A stretch of 64,000 nucleotides of DNA from Tetrapyrgos nigripes (Eukaryota > Basidiomycota > Agaricomycetes > Agaricales > Campanellaceae). The stretch is from the NCBI GenBank assembly GCA_013368315.1, contig JAACJM010000067.1, positions 310,001 through 374,000 of the forward strand, in the 5' to 3' direction. A program made the position numbers and the translations under genes. A model generated the notes under the pieces. The model was not told the DNA's origin. It made no database searches and saw only the letters and a list, made by a program, of their open reading frames with translations. Shown here piece after piece: positions 54,545 to 64,000 of the stretch. Each line of letters begins with the position of its first letter. Within the stretch, counting starts at the first letter, position 1.

Positions 54545-57501
54545 ATGGGAACAACCAGCTCTAGTGAAGCACGGCGAGGAGATCACTTGGCTAGGCAACA
54601 GCAATCGCGTCGTAGAGGTCCAGAAGAAGATTGGGATCACGGCAGAACTAGAAGACAAGTTTGGCCCCGACGGCTAAAGAGCTCCAACCAAGGCCTAACT
54701 ACTGCAGCTCTCTTTGCTAATTCGCACCACAACTCGTTCATCCGTTCTTTCTTCAATGTTGTTGGACGCGATCAAATCAACACCTTTGTTGAAGATTCAG
54801 AAGTCGGCAAGTCATTACTTCTTCTCTAAAACATACATCTTCATTTTGTGGCTCCTCTTTTAGGTTTAAAGCTCTTATACCAGACTATCGCTCACGTTGG
54901 CGCGTTCCATGATTCCGAAACTCGTTATCCACCTCCCAAATGCCATCCCGAAACGCGAACGGCCGTCTTATCGGATATCTCTTCTTGGATACTGAGGGAT
55001 GCACGGGTGGGGGCCCGGTTTCATTGGTTATATGGTCCAGCAGGTGCAGGAAGAGGTGCAGAGGCAGAGACCCCAGTTCATTGGCTATATGGTCCAGCAG
55101 GTGCAGGAAAGTCTGCCATCGCTCAGACTTTGGCGGAGAGAGAGCAACGCAATCATTTGGCAGCCAGCTTCTTTTTCTCTCGCTCAGACCCTTCCAGAAA
55201 TAATCCAAAGTCTCTGATTATGGTCATTTCGTACTGTCTCGCCATCTGGTGCAGAAACTCCCGGCTGCGAGCTGCTATCGATGATGCTGTCAAAACACAG
55301 CCTGCCATCCTTGGATCCAACATTGAACACCAGTTCCAAGAACTTGTTGTCAAGCCCTTCGGAGCGATTCCAAAGGAAAGCTGGAAGATGCTGCCAAGAG
55401 TTGTGATCATAGATGGCCTTGACGAATGTCAGGGTAGCGATTCCCAACGGAGAGTCCTGAACACGCTCTTTGGCGGACTGGGGAACCAGACGCCTCTTCG
55501 TTTCCTCATTGCCAGCCGGCCAGAACCAATGATTCGAGACTTCTTCGGTCAACTTCCCCACCGTGGTATCACGACTCGTACAGATCTCAGTGACGATTAC
55601 TCCACTTCACGTGACATCGAGGTCTATCTTCGCGATGGTTTCAAAGCCATCATGGAGGAATCTCACTCAGACGTAATGGCTCATATCGCTCTTCCTTGGC
55701 CTCCAATTGGTGTCATTCATGACCTCGTCCAGCGGGCTTCAGGCCAGTTTATTTACGCCTCAACAGTCCTGAAATATGTTGGGGCAGAGTACTCCCTTCC
55801 TGTAGAGCGATTGGAGTTGGTGCTTGGTTTGCCTTTGGGTGATCCTGATGCCTTCTCTGAGCTTGATGTCCTCTATCAGCAAATATTATCGTCCAATCGT
55901 AACAAGGCCAGGGTCATACAAATCCTAGGGACAATACTTGTAATCGAGGATACCCGTTCAAAGCAAAGGGTGGAATTGGGACTTACTAGGTATTGGGGTT
56001 ATCGCGTCGATGACCAGAAGGTGATTGGCATGGTGGAGCAGCTGCTTTCGCTGCCCATCGGAGCAGTCACGGTATCCCTGCGAGGAATGCACTCGGTCTT
56101 GCAGATTGACAGCGGAATTGTCAAGTTCCGCCATAAATCATTTCTGGATTTTTTGTTCGATGCACGTCGTTCAGGTGAATATTCCATTGATAAAGCACTA
56201 TTTCACGAGCAATTGGCACGGGTCTGTATGAAGATAACCATCGATTCGTCTGACTCGTAGGTATCATTCCTAGGAACCGGCAGTCGCTTTCACTGATATT
56301 TTCACACACTTTACAGATTGCGAAGCTATGCCTCGTATAATTGCCTGACGCACATACATCTTGCGAAAAGTACGACTGATCTAGTCTCCGAGCTGCGGTG
56401 CTTCAATTTCTGTGGCATGATTGAATCGTATTTGAGAGACCAGTCTCACCATATGCCCCACTATGTCTCCCAGTCTATTCCAGTTTGTCAGAAGTATGCC
56501 GAAGTGAGTCAGGGTAAACTTACCTTTTCCCAAAGCTAATGGAGCTATTTCAGGCTTTAGAGTCACATCAGATCAAGACCTTGTCAGATTCTCTTCAACT
56601 CGGTATCTATGTCGCAGACACGGATAGAAGAGAATTATCCAAGGAATTTTTATCATACCTTGAATTACTATTTGCTCTCGCAATGGATTGCCATTATACA
56701 CCTCCCTATGCACCTTTTCCTCGTAACACTCGTACTTCCAGCAACGTTGACATCCTAGTCGGTCTTGGCTGCACCATCTCTTTCCTGCCCATGAAGGAGA
56801 TTTTCCTATGTCCTGACCCTCGCCTCCATTCACATTCCCATTCCACAGCTTCTTGCAACCCCATATGGCATTTCATTGATTTCGAGAGAGGGTATAGAAG
56901 ACTAGCCAAACATTGCCTGAGGACTATCAGACACAATCCCTCGATCAAAAATCGTACACGTAGGGGCCCGTCCTTCAGCTTGAAATGTGGTTACATCTAT
57001 GCTCAGTCAAGAGTGTCTGAACTACTTTACTACTCTCCTCTCAACGTGAAACTTCAACATGAACTGAAAAAGACAATACCATATTTACATGGAACGAAAG
57101 AGTTGCATAAGGTCCTTCTTTGGCTGCAAGTAAGTACCACAGTGCTCTATCTATATGCTATGTAGGTCGCCTGGCTAATATAACGAGTGTAGGACTTTCC
57201 AGATGACCAGAGGGACATCGAAATGGAAGTCGCAATTCAGCGGTATTCCGAGCAGTTTGATGCAAACATCGAGGAGGATGAGGACGAGAACGAGGACAAG
57301 GAAGACGGGGATGAGGATGAGGACGAGGACGAGGATGAGGAAGGCGAGGATGAGGATGAGGATGAGGACGAGGACGATGATGAGTATGAGTATGAGGAGG
57401 ACGAGGACGAGAATGAGGACGAGTACATGGATACCATAGTAAATCAGTCACACTTAGACTCATGGAGAGCCAACAGAGTCAACAAGGCATGGGTATGGTA
57501 G
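54545..57501 (+). CDS. NLR-B: NACHT protein with duplicated P-loop segment
   Basis: STAND NTPase of the fungal NLR type, thought to sense non-self or damage. Exons 54545-54806, 54864-56256, 56317-56503, 56554-57129, 57193-57501 join to 908 residues. N-terminus with SFFNVVGRDQINTF; then HVGAFHDSETRYPPPKCHPE, a first copy HWLYGPAGAGRG lacking the Lys-Ser, and 20 residues on the complete Walker A HWLYGPAGAGKSAIAQTLAE; Walker B VVIIDGLDECQG; the sensor-like LRFLIASRPEP and the winged-helix-like FRHKSFLDFLFD. The C-terminal half has no recognisable repeats and ends in an about 65-residue Glu/Asp tail and LDSWRANRVNKAWVW. The first intron has a GC donor (54807). No lesion seen, so it is probably functional. 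Confidence 0.8.
57244..57436 (+). repeat. GAGGAY repeat coding an acidic tail
   Basis: Purine-rich imperfect hexamer/trinucleotide array (GAG, GAC, GAT) within the last exon of NLR-B. It encodes the acidic C-terminal tract; the opposite strand gives a spurious Ser-rich frame. Confidence 0.85.
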
Positions 57502-57935
57502 TGCGGATGTTGTCCTTGGTGGGCCCGAGTGCGTTCAGAGACGAGGGGAGGGCAAGGGAAGAATTGGGGAATATGATCATGCGAGTCCGTCTGTGATGAT
57601 GAGGTGCAGATTCGGAGACTTGGCACATTGGTAGTATGAAGACAGTGCAGTTGTTGGTTTCGTTTTCGTTGGTGACAAATGAACTCTGATAGCTACAGAA
57701 AAGTCAGTCAAATAGTAGAAACGTTGATAAAAGAATGATAACAGCCTGTTCACAATTTTCCTCGCGTTCCTCGATAATTTCAGCTCCAGCTCCAAAGCAT
57801 TCCAAATATCATCTACAACCATCTTCAACGATTTGAGAATGTACCGGGTCCCTACAGTGCTGCCGAAAACTATCTTGAATCCGTCATCCTCTATTCTTTC
57901 CCGATTTCCCTAGTCATAAAGATTCCCAGTATTCA
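57455..57935 (+). repeat. Segmental duplicate of 40350-40850
   Basis: 3' end and downstream flank of NLR-B. Its partner at 40.4 kb is not attached to an NLR frame. Differences include small indels in a TTCGTT run (about 57656-57672). Confidence 0.8.
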
Positions 57936-58070
57936 CCTTTTCCTCTCCAAATTTTCGAATCAAAGAGTGTAATCATGCTTCCGCCATTGCCGTAAACAGT
58001 CGCGACGCGTGCACACAGGTGCACACCGGTTTCCTGCACGAACATATCGATCTAGTGAACAACCTCAACA
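57936..58070. other. Spacer without recognisable gene
   Basis: End of the duplicated segment and short intergenic DNA, with paired GTGCACAC words at about 58010-58030. Confidence 0.35.
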
Positions 58071-58074
58071 CCAC

Positions 58075-58990
58075 CTAACCTCGAGAGCACTTCGTGACTG
58101 GGGCATCGTTGTTACTCTGAATAGGTAGCGAAATACAAGTTCCCCAGAAAGCATCGTCGTCAAAGAGCCTCTTCTGCGGGTGGACTGTTACGTGCAAGTT
58201 ACGCAGCATTTCCATTGAACGTAGAAAAACATTTTGACGCGATACAAAACTGCGATACAAGAACACGAGGTATTCTCTGGGTGGTATAACGAGTCTATGG
58301 GATTCCGTGAACGCTGGTACAGTGAAAACTTCCGCACTCTCCAACTTGCGTATGTCCTGTCTTTGAGGCATGTTCTCAGGCTTCTTTTTTGCCAATGATA
58401 CCTTATCCGCATACCTGAAAGAAAGATAAGGAGAATGAGAATGAGATCCGAAGTGAAAAAGAACAAAGCGCACCTGGCACTTCTATGTAAACGTCGCAGT
58501 ATTTGTATACGCCCCCTTTGCCCTCAATGTACCAGCCAGCTTCTTTCCGTTCCTGCCCTCAATATCTCGTCAGCGTCATCATCAGTTGAGCTCTGCATGA
58601 GTAAAGCCAAAGATGGTCAGGAAACCATTGAATGACGAGTCGGTTAGTGGCATGCAAGAACAAAACAGTAAAGTCTACATACCATGGGAAATAATGTTTG
58701 GTGCTATTCCCTTGGCTACAACTGTTGTAGATGCGAACTGATGAGGAAGAAAGCAGAAAGATGACGGTGAATATAACATACTTTGTCTAAATCTCGATGC
58801 TTTCTTCATGTCTTGCTCAAAAACCAGTGCAATAGACGAGAAAGGACAGGAGTTGTCATCGGAAACGACCTACAAGTTGCTGTGCGCTGTGCAGAGAACA
58901 AAGACGAAAAGCACGTACATACCCTATGACTGAAGCTCCACTGGACTTTGGCACATGTTCTGTACGCCTTGTAGATTTAGATTGAACAAT
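58075..58990 (-). CDS. Unrecognised multi-exon gene or remnant
   Basis: The last exon (58415-58075) reads YADKVSLAKKKPENMPQRQD...PREYLVFLYRSFVSRQNVFL and ends KCSRG-stop; it is preceded by a GTGCGC...TTTCAG intron (58416-58474). Upstream pieces such as EGKGGVYKYCDVYIEVP (about 58525-58475) and FASTTVVAKGIAPNIISHG (about 58740-58685), each bounded by GTATGT-type donors, may be further exons, but frames and a start codon could not be fixed. I do not recognise the family. Confidence 0.35.
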
Positions 58991-59110
58991 CGGCTGAGTA
59001 GAAGACAAAGGCACGTCGCCATTTTGCCTGGTTCACTTGACGGTACCACCCTCCTTGATGAGACAATCGTTACTAAAGATAAAGACACCAGCGTTGTCAG
59101 CTAAGGGTTA

Positions 59111-59165
59111 TAACAAAAGGAAAGGAAAGGAAAGGAAAGGAAAGGAAAAGAAAGAAAGAAAAGCC
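59111..59165 (+). repeat. AAAGG microsatellite
   Basis: About seven units of GGAAA followed by GAAA units. Confidence 0.85.
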
Positions 59166-59329
59166 CACCCGACCTTGCCTGCAAGGCTGCAGTTCGTTCT
59201 AGTTACAGCCCCAGCGGATCGCCCAGCCAGGACAGACCGCAGAGAAACTGCAGCCAGAGGCTTAAGTCGAGAAGGAGCGGGAAGGCGCTCAAAAGAAAAA
59301 GAAAAGAAAAAAGATGAAAAAGACTACCC

Positions 59330-59655
59330 ACTCCCTGTCACCGAAAGCAACTCCCCGTTATACGCATCCGTGAAGGCCTCACACCAAGTCCCACCCTCCT
59401 TATCAGAGACTTGAAGTGCATGGGAAAGTACTAGAGACCCATCAGGTTGGACGATGTACTCTACACCGGGTTCTACATCGTTCTTTGTGCGTTGGAAATA
59501 CCTTTGGCAAGGTCTTAGGTTGGTGTGGAGTTGCCTATCTTGAAGGATGAGATTATGTTGAGTATAGCTTTGCTGTAAAATCTGCGAGACTCTTGCATGG
59601 TCGAAGACGCTTGTAGTGAGACTGACTGCCAGACGGGTACTGAAGAAGGATGGGG
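59330..59655 (-). pseudogene. Fungalysin (M36 metalloprotease) propeptide fragment
   Basis: Open minus-strand segment with VSLTTSVFDHARVSQILQQS, VEPGVEYIVQPDGSLVLSHA and GTWCEAFTDAYNGELLSVTG, matching the propeptide (FTP/PepSY-like) part of fungalysins just before the catalytic domain. It stops at TAG 59325-59327 and no HEXXH domain follows, so only a fragment is present. The adjacent minus frame 59903-59685 (MSFLSIVGSVFGILVYGRAW) is not recognised. Confidence 0.55.
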
Positions 59656-59956
59656 AAAGTCACGAGTCGCGACGCGTCCACACTCTACTCATGCCTTTGA
59701 ACATCTTGCAGGACTTTTCTGACTCGGAGGCAATGAAGAGCTTTTTCCAGCAATAGACGAGGATCCTGTGCCAATGCCAAGCGCGTCGCATCCTCAACGA
59801 ATACTTCAGCCCCCATTCTCCATGCTCTCCCATACACCAGGATCCCAAACACACTACCAACAATACTCAAGAAGCTCATGTGGACGACGCACCTCTGAAA
59901 CACGCAACGAAGTCGAAGAACCTAGTTCTCTGGATAACTCTTCTAACGCTGCGTGA

Positions 59957-61280
59957 ATGATACCCAAATCCACTGCTCGTCGCAGTGCTCCTTCAGCTTC
60001 AGCTGCTCCTACCACGTCTGCCTCTATCTCTGTGTCCAACCGTCCAACTCCTGCAGGCCCAACTTCCGCAGCTCCAGCACCTCCCAGTCCACCTACCCCT
60101 GAAGAACTAGCTGCCCAAGCAATCGCCGAACGTAAACGAAAGTTTACTCAGCATGTCAAGACGTCCGACAGGGAGTTTAATGGGAAGAAACGCTGGTGAG
60201 CTCGTCCTTGCCTTTTTTTGCCCCTCCTTACGCGTCTTCTTTTCAAGTTTTCAATGCATACGTCTTTCGAGGATTACATCTTCCGTACATAGACTTTTTT
60301 TACAGCAAAGGCAGAGTCAATCACCGCTAGCAGCTTTGCTCATATCATCCCTGATCGTTTCATAAACTCCTGTCTTCACCGCCAACCTCAACGCTCCCCC
60401 TAAGAAACTATCCGCTCCCTCCGGCGTCTTGCCCCCCGAAACCTTCAAGTCTATCTCTCCCAAAGACATCCAGCCATATCTTGATGACCAGAATAGTCTT
60501 TTCATCAATATACGGCCTCATGCCGCCCACGCTTCTACTCGTCTGCCCAATGTGCTCTCTCTCTCCGTCCCTTCTACATTGCTCAAGCGGCCTCTCTTCC
60601 CATTGGAACGGATAGCTACCATGCTCCCTTCTGTCTCTGCCAGAAACAGGTTCAACAAATTGCAGCACACCTGTAGGCTTGTCGTCTGTGATGCCGACTC
60701 ATCGGGCACCCAATCTGGGCATCTTCCGGAAGGCAACAATATTCTCGCTCTCCTCCGGAAATTTGCCAATGACTCGGATTCGGCCTACAAGGGCCAGCTG
60801 CTATGGCTCAAAAGTGGTTTGCAGGACGTGTGGAAAGAACCCAGGGACTTGGTCGACACTCGTCCAGTCGATCCAGACGCCAACAATGACGAGACCTCCA
60901 CCTCTGTATGTCCAAACAACTTGCCCATGTCCGCCTTCAGCTCATTGTCGACTTTGTTCTCCTACTCATTCGGTTTTTTTTGCTTATCGATTCACTTCCC
61001 TTTACCTCGCACACCTCAGGCCTACACAACAGAACCCCTATCCACGTTTGCATTCAGCGTCTCTGCGATAATGGGATCGCATATGCTTCTCAACCTTCAT
61101 AAATCAGTCGACGAAGGAATTCTCTCCTCTCAAAGGCTGATTGATATTGATCATTATCTCACTATGTCATGGTCGGAAAGCTGTGATCTAGAGCCTGAAA
61201 CGGTCTCGAGTCTGAGGAGCCGGGCTAGTCGTAGTGTCGTTTTGGATAGTATAACGGATTTAGATGACACTGTGGTATAG
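59957..61280 (+). pseudogene. Rhodanese/tyrosine-phosphatase 5' part fused to a foreign tail
   Basis: Exon 1 (59957-60195) is a Ser/Pro/Ala-rich N-terminus ending ERKRKFTQHVKTSDREFNGK. After an intron and an apparent 2-bp deletion (about 60363) the frame TPVFTANLNAPPKKLSAPSG continues into a rhodanese-like domain, FKSISPKDIQPYLDDQ, INIRPHAAHASTRLPNVLSL SVPSTLLKRP (two parts), as in the N-terminal half of fungal dual rhodanese/PTP proteins. No phosphatase domain (HCXXGXXR) follows. Instead, after a 111-nt intron-like stretch (60907-61017), FAFSVSAIMGSHMLLNLHKS and a Ser/Asp-rich end resemble the C-terminal tail of agaric multi-pass membrane proteins of the DUF6533 type. Confidence 0.5.
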
Positions 61281-61394
61281 TAGCGTACTCCAATGAACCG
61301 GGGGCTTAGCCAAAGCACGAAATTCAATCATGTTCTATTTCTAATAGGTCGTTTCGTAGCTTCGTGAATCCTTTGGGAAAGATAAAAATATATC

Positions 61395-61790
61395 TTGAGG
61401 CGCTCAATCAGAGCGTGCAAAATAGGACTTGGACTTGTATTGGACGTCTTTGACAGCGGCGAAATCGCGTGAATTCGTTCCAAGCCAGGAGGAGGTCTGG
61501 ATGGAAAGCTACGTTGAGAACGCATTCCCGAGAGTACTTAGAACCTATCACCTCAGACAGAAATGAGAATTCTTTTGCATATTGTAGCCGAGCGGGGAAG
61601 ATTTTGGCTCAGGATGGAGCAGATGTTAATGAACTGGCAGGGGAAGATGGGTGTCCACTGCAAGCAGCAGCATGGCAAGGATTTTTGGACATTGCTGGGT
61701 ATCTTGCAGAGAAAGGAACAGACCCGAATACAGTAAGAGACCACTTTAGTCTTTGGGACTGCATCGCAAGCAGCAAGATTTCCTAAGGCA
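61395..61790 (+). pseudogene. Ankyrin-repeat remnant, copy 2
   Basis: QDGADVNELAGEDGCPLQAA AWQGFLDIAGYLAEKGTDPN (61612-61731, written in two parts) are about one and a half ankyrin repeats, better preserved than the duplicate at 42890-43340. It lies downstream of no NACHT domain here, so it is a detached C-terminus of an NLR-type gene. Confidence 0.65.
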
Positions 61791-61904
61791 ACTTGGATGC
61801 AAATATCTATAATCTGCGAAATAACGGAGCGACAGTAAAATACACATGTATGTACAGTAAATAATAACCTGTATGTACGTCGTGACTCGTTATAATTTAC
61901 CCAT

Positions 61905-64000
61905 CACTTCCCCCCTCCCTCTCATCCCACCAAATCCTCCTAACCCACCTTCTCCTCGTCACAGACCCAGGGTAGGGTGTAGGAGAAGGATTTTGCCACG
62001 CGTCGTTTGTGTAGATGAAGCCGTCTACATGTATAATTTAAAACCGAAGGTTGGAGTCGAAGCGAGACAACGAGGGGGAAAAGGTGTTTCGTTAGTGTCG
62101 TGTCGAGTTAGACAATCAAAATATGCAAAATAAAAACATGGCAAGTGGCAAGTAAAAGGTAAAAAGGGCCGTCGACGATCGTATCGGCTGACTGCTGCAG
62201 TCGGGGCGACAGAGAGAGAAATGAAAAGACCAGTAGTTCGAAAAAACAGACGAAAACGAAAAGAAAAAGATTAAGAACCAAACCCACCTTCATCACCACC
62301 ACACATCCATCCTTTGTCTTCGCCTTGATCGTTAACCCCACTTCTCCCAGTTCCAGTTCCCCCACCAACATCACTTCCCCCCTTCCCCAAACGAAAAACC
62401 AACATCAACATTAACAGATACCCCAAATACGATGAAGAAGGATATTTCTAATTTACGTTTACGTTCTTGTTGTTCCCATTGTTCTCGTCGTTCTTCCTGG
62501 GATTGTCGGGCTTGGCGGACGTGACTCGGTCCAATCGGTCGAGTACGTTTCCGTACTCCAACTTTAAACGTTATGTTGAACCATCTCCTAGACTTCCCAT
62601 TCCCGTTCTCAAATCATCTTCATCCCCCCCATCGTCGTCGTCGTCAGCATCTTCATCCCCTTCACTGCCACCGTCCCCATCCTCAGCATCGGTGGATAAA
62701 GGCGAAGCTACTTTATCCTCTTTAAATGTAGACGTAACCCCCGCCCCAGCCCCAGCATCATAATCAACCCTCCAATCTTCCGTTTCTATGAATTTCCATC
62801 CTGGAGCGAGGGAGAAGGTTAGGTTGCAGCTGTACGAATGCACGAGTGCACAAATGATGAAGTGAGTACGTGAGTGACAGTGCGATGTGAGGTGTGAGTT
62901 GTGCGTTCGTTGTGTGTTGGGGAAAACGTGAACGACGTGTCAAGTTTTTAGTAAGATGAGGGAAAGGAAAAAGACTAGAGTTGGTTTGGTCAGTACGTGT
63001 TTATTGTCACTTTTTTTACAAGTCAACGAAACCAGAAAAAAACAAAACTCGAGAAAAGAATGAACGAACGAACAAAACCCAAAAAAAAAACCCAAAAGAA
63101 AAAACCCACCTAATCATCCCCGGCCCCAACGCCGCTGGTTCTGATCCTGCTTTATACCCACCTCCACTATTTCCACTTGCACCCTTCCCATCTCTCTCAT
63201 CCTCATATTCACCATGCGCATGCGCTCCAGACATCGTCCTCCTTATAGCATTCGTACCCATGCTACCCGTACCCATACCCCCACTCCCCGACCCACTCCC
63301 CAACCCAGCCCCAACGGATTAATCCCCCCAAACCCATCTCTTCCCCTCGTCCAAGGTGCTCTTTCAGTTCCGAGATTCGATTTACTAAAGCCTCTTTTAA
63401 AGGTTTGAATGGCTTGGGTTATTTCTGGGGATATGGAGTTTATGTGGTTGGCCGAAGACGAAGAAGACAGGACGGGGTTTATGCGAGAAGAAGACGAAGA
63501 AGAAAAAGTGCGTTTAGGTGATAACATTGATAACGATGGAGATGGACGTTTCTGGTTCTGGTTCTCCTTGTGCTCTTTCTGTTCCAACTCGCACAACGTC
63601 TGTCTCTACACCCCCCTCCTCAACCAAATCCCCCATCACACTAGCCGGCAACGGGGGTATAAGCGCAAAGGGGGGTAATGGTGCTAGAGTATCTAATACA
63701 GCGTTGCGTGTTTGTGCTTGTGTCCAAGTGGGGGACGTTGGGGTGTTAGTGTTGGATTTAGCCGCTTTCTTCGCTTTCTTGACGGTTGGAGAAGTAGACG
63801 ACGAAGAGGAAAAAGCCAACGACTCTGAGAGTTTACGTCCGATTCTCGAAGTCGATGTAGCGTTGGCATTGGTATCATGTCCCGCATTCGCAACCACTCG
63901 CCGCCGTCTGTGAATCACACCTCTCATTCTCCCACAACTCGACCTCTCTTAACTCTGCATTCCGAATTCGATCTGTTAAGGAATTCGTTGAGAGAGCGAA
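61905..64000 (-). pseudogene. Pex24p-type peroxin, copy C, C-terminal two thirds
   Basis: Minus strand, running off the window at 64000. From the 5' side: KLSESLAFSSSSSTSPTVKK (about 63850-63790), VLDTLAPLPPFALIPPLPAS, SPEITQAIQTFKRGFSKSNL (about 63430-63370) with RAPWTRGRDGFGGINP (about 63360-63310), the dysferlin segment CNLTFSLAPGWKFIETEDWR (about 62830-62770), an Asp-rich loop, and DGFIYTNDAWQNPSPTPYPG with TRRRRW-type basic end (62030-61920). It supplies the C-terminal half missing from copy B. Introns and T/A-rich inserts (62100-62450, 62960-63110) make exact exons uncertain; it could be a working gene. Confidence 0.6.

Noticed and set aside
57158..57463. His/Pro/Arg-rich minus frame in the NLR-B tail
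   Set aside because: Antisense shadow of the acidic GAGGAY repeat.
1..64000. CRISPR arrays or rRNA genes
   Set aside because: No spaced short direct repeats and no rRNA core sequence were seen; all repeats are explained by LTRs, MITEs, minisatellites or segmental duplication.

Overview
The window is nuclear DNA of a basidiomycete fungus, most probably an Agaricomycete. The evidence is the short (about 50-60 nt) GT-AG introns with CTAAC/TTAAC-like branch points, the HMG-CoA reductase gene, the NACHT (NLR-type) proteins with the usual agaric N-terminal motifs, Pex24p-type peroxins with dysferlin repeats, and chromodomain Ty3/Gypsy elements. No species can be named from sequence alone.

Layout. 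1-2893: the last four exons of an apparently intact HMG-CoA reductase gene. About 3.2-35.2 kb: a graveyard of LTR retrotransposons. Four Ty3/Gypsy lineages can be separated. Family A (minus, chromodomain) lies at 5.9-13.3 kb and 25.0-26.6 kb, with a solo LTR at 32.4 kb. Family C/E lies minus at 13.3-17.5 kb, and one almost complete copy, E, lies plus at 26.6-35.2 kb. F (18.0-23.6 kb, plus) is a diverged relative of C/E. Family D has protease/RT at 4.2-5.9 kb and integrase at 23.6-24.4 kb, plus strand. They are broken by small DNA transposons whose edges can be read to the base: nested CACTA-type MITEs, three TA-target MITEs, a 1.6-kb Tc1-like fold-back and, further on, a hAT element with a perfect 8-bp duplication. 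Copia-type gag fragments lie at 35.6-40.3 kb.

E is the most informative element. It has two about 625-bp LTRs, an 11-nt primer-binding site complementary to the element's own LTR (Tf1-like self-priming), gag ending at a -1 slippery heptamer plus stop, and pol with PR-RT-RNase H-IN-chromodomain. On the opposite strand, between pol and the 3' LTR, lies a separate three-exon gene with its own TATA box that encodes a CX2CX6CX9CX2CX6C (Zn2Cys6-type) protein. The same gene, with the same cysteine spacing and the same phase-1 intron, is present in antisense in the diverged element F. This accessory antisense gene is the best candidate here for an under-described system.

40-64 kb is a mosaic of segmental duplications and gene remnants. 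The repeated unit is a head-to-head pair: a Pex24p-type peroxin gene (minus) and a NACHT gene (plus), sharing an about 310-bp promoter with three ACGCGT boxes and a CCAAT box. NLR-B (54545-57501, five exons) is open throughout and has a duplicated P-loop segment. NLR-A (47581-49235) is open but chimeric: the NACHT core is cut off and replaced by a repeat region, coiled coil and C-terminal membrane anchor. Between and around them lie remnants of a homeobox gene, a sugar transporter, an ERCC6L2-like Snf2 helicase, a fungalysin, and a rhodanese/phosphatase gene fused to an unrelated tail. One small intact secreted-protein gene lies at 46.5 kb. No tRNA, rRNA or CRISPR array was seen.
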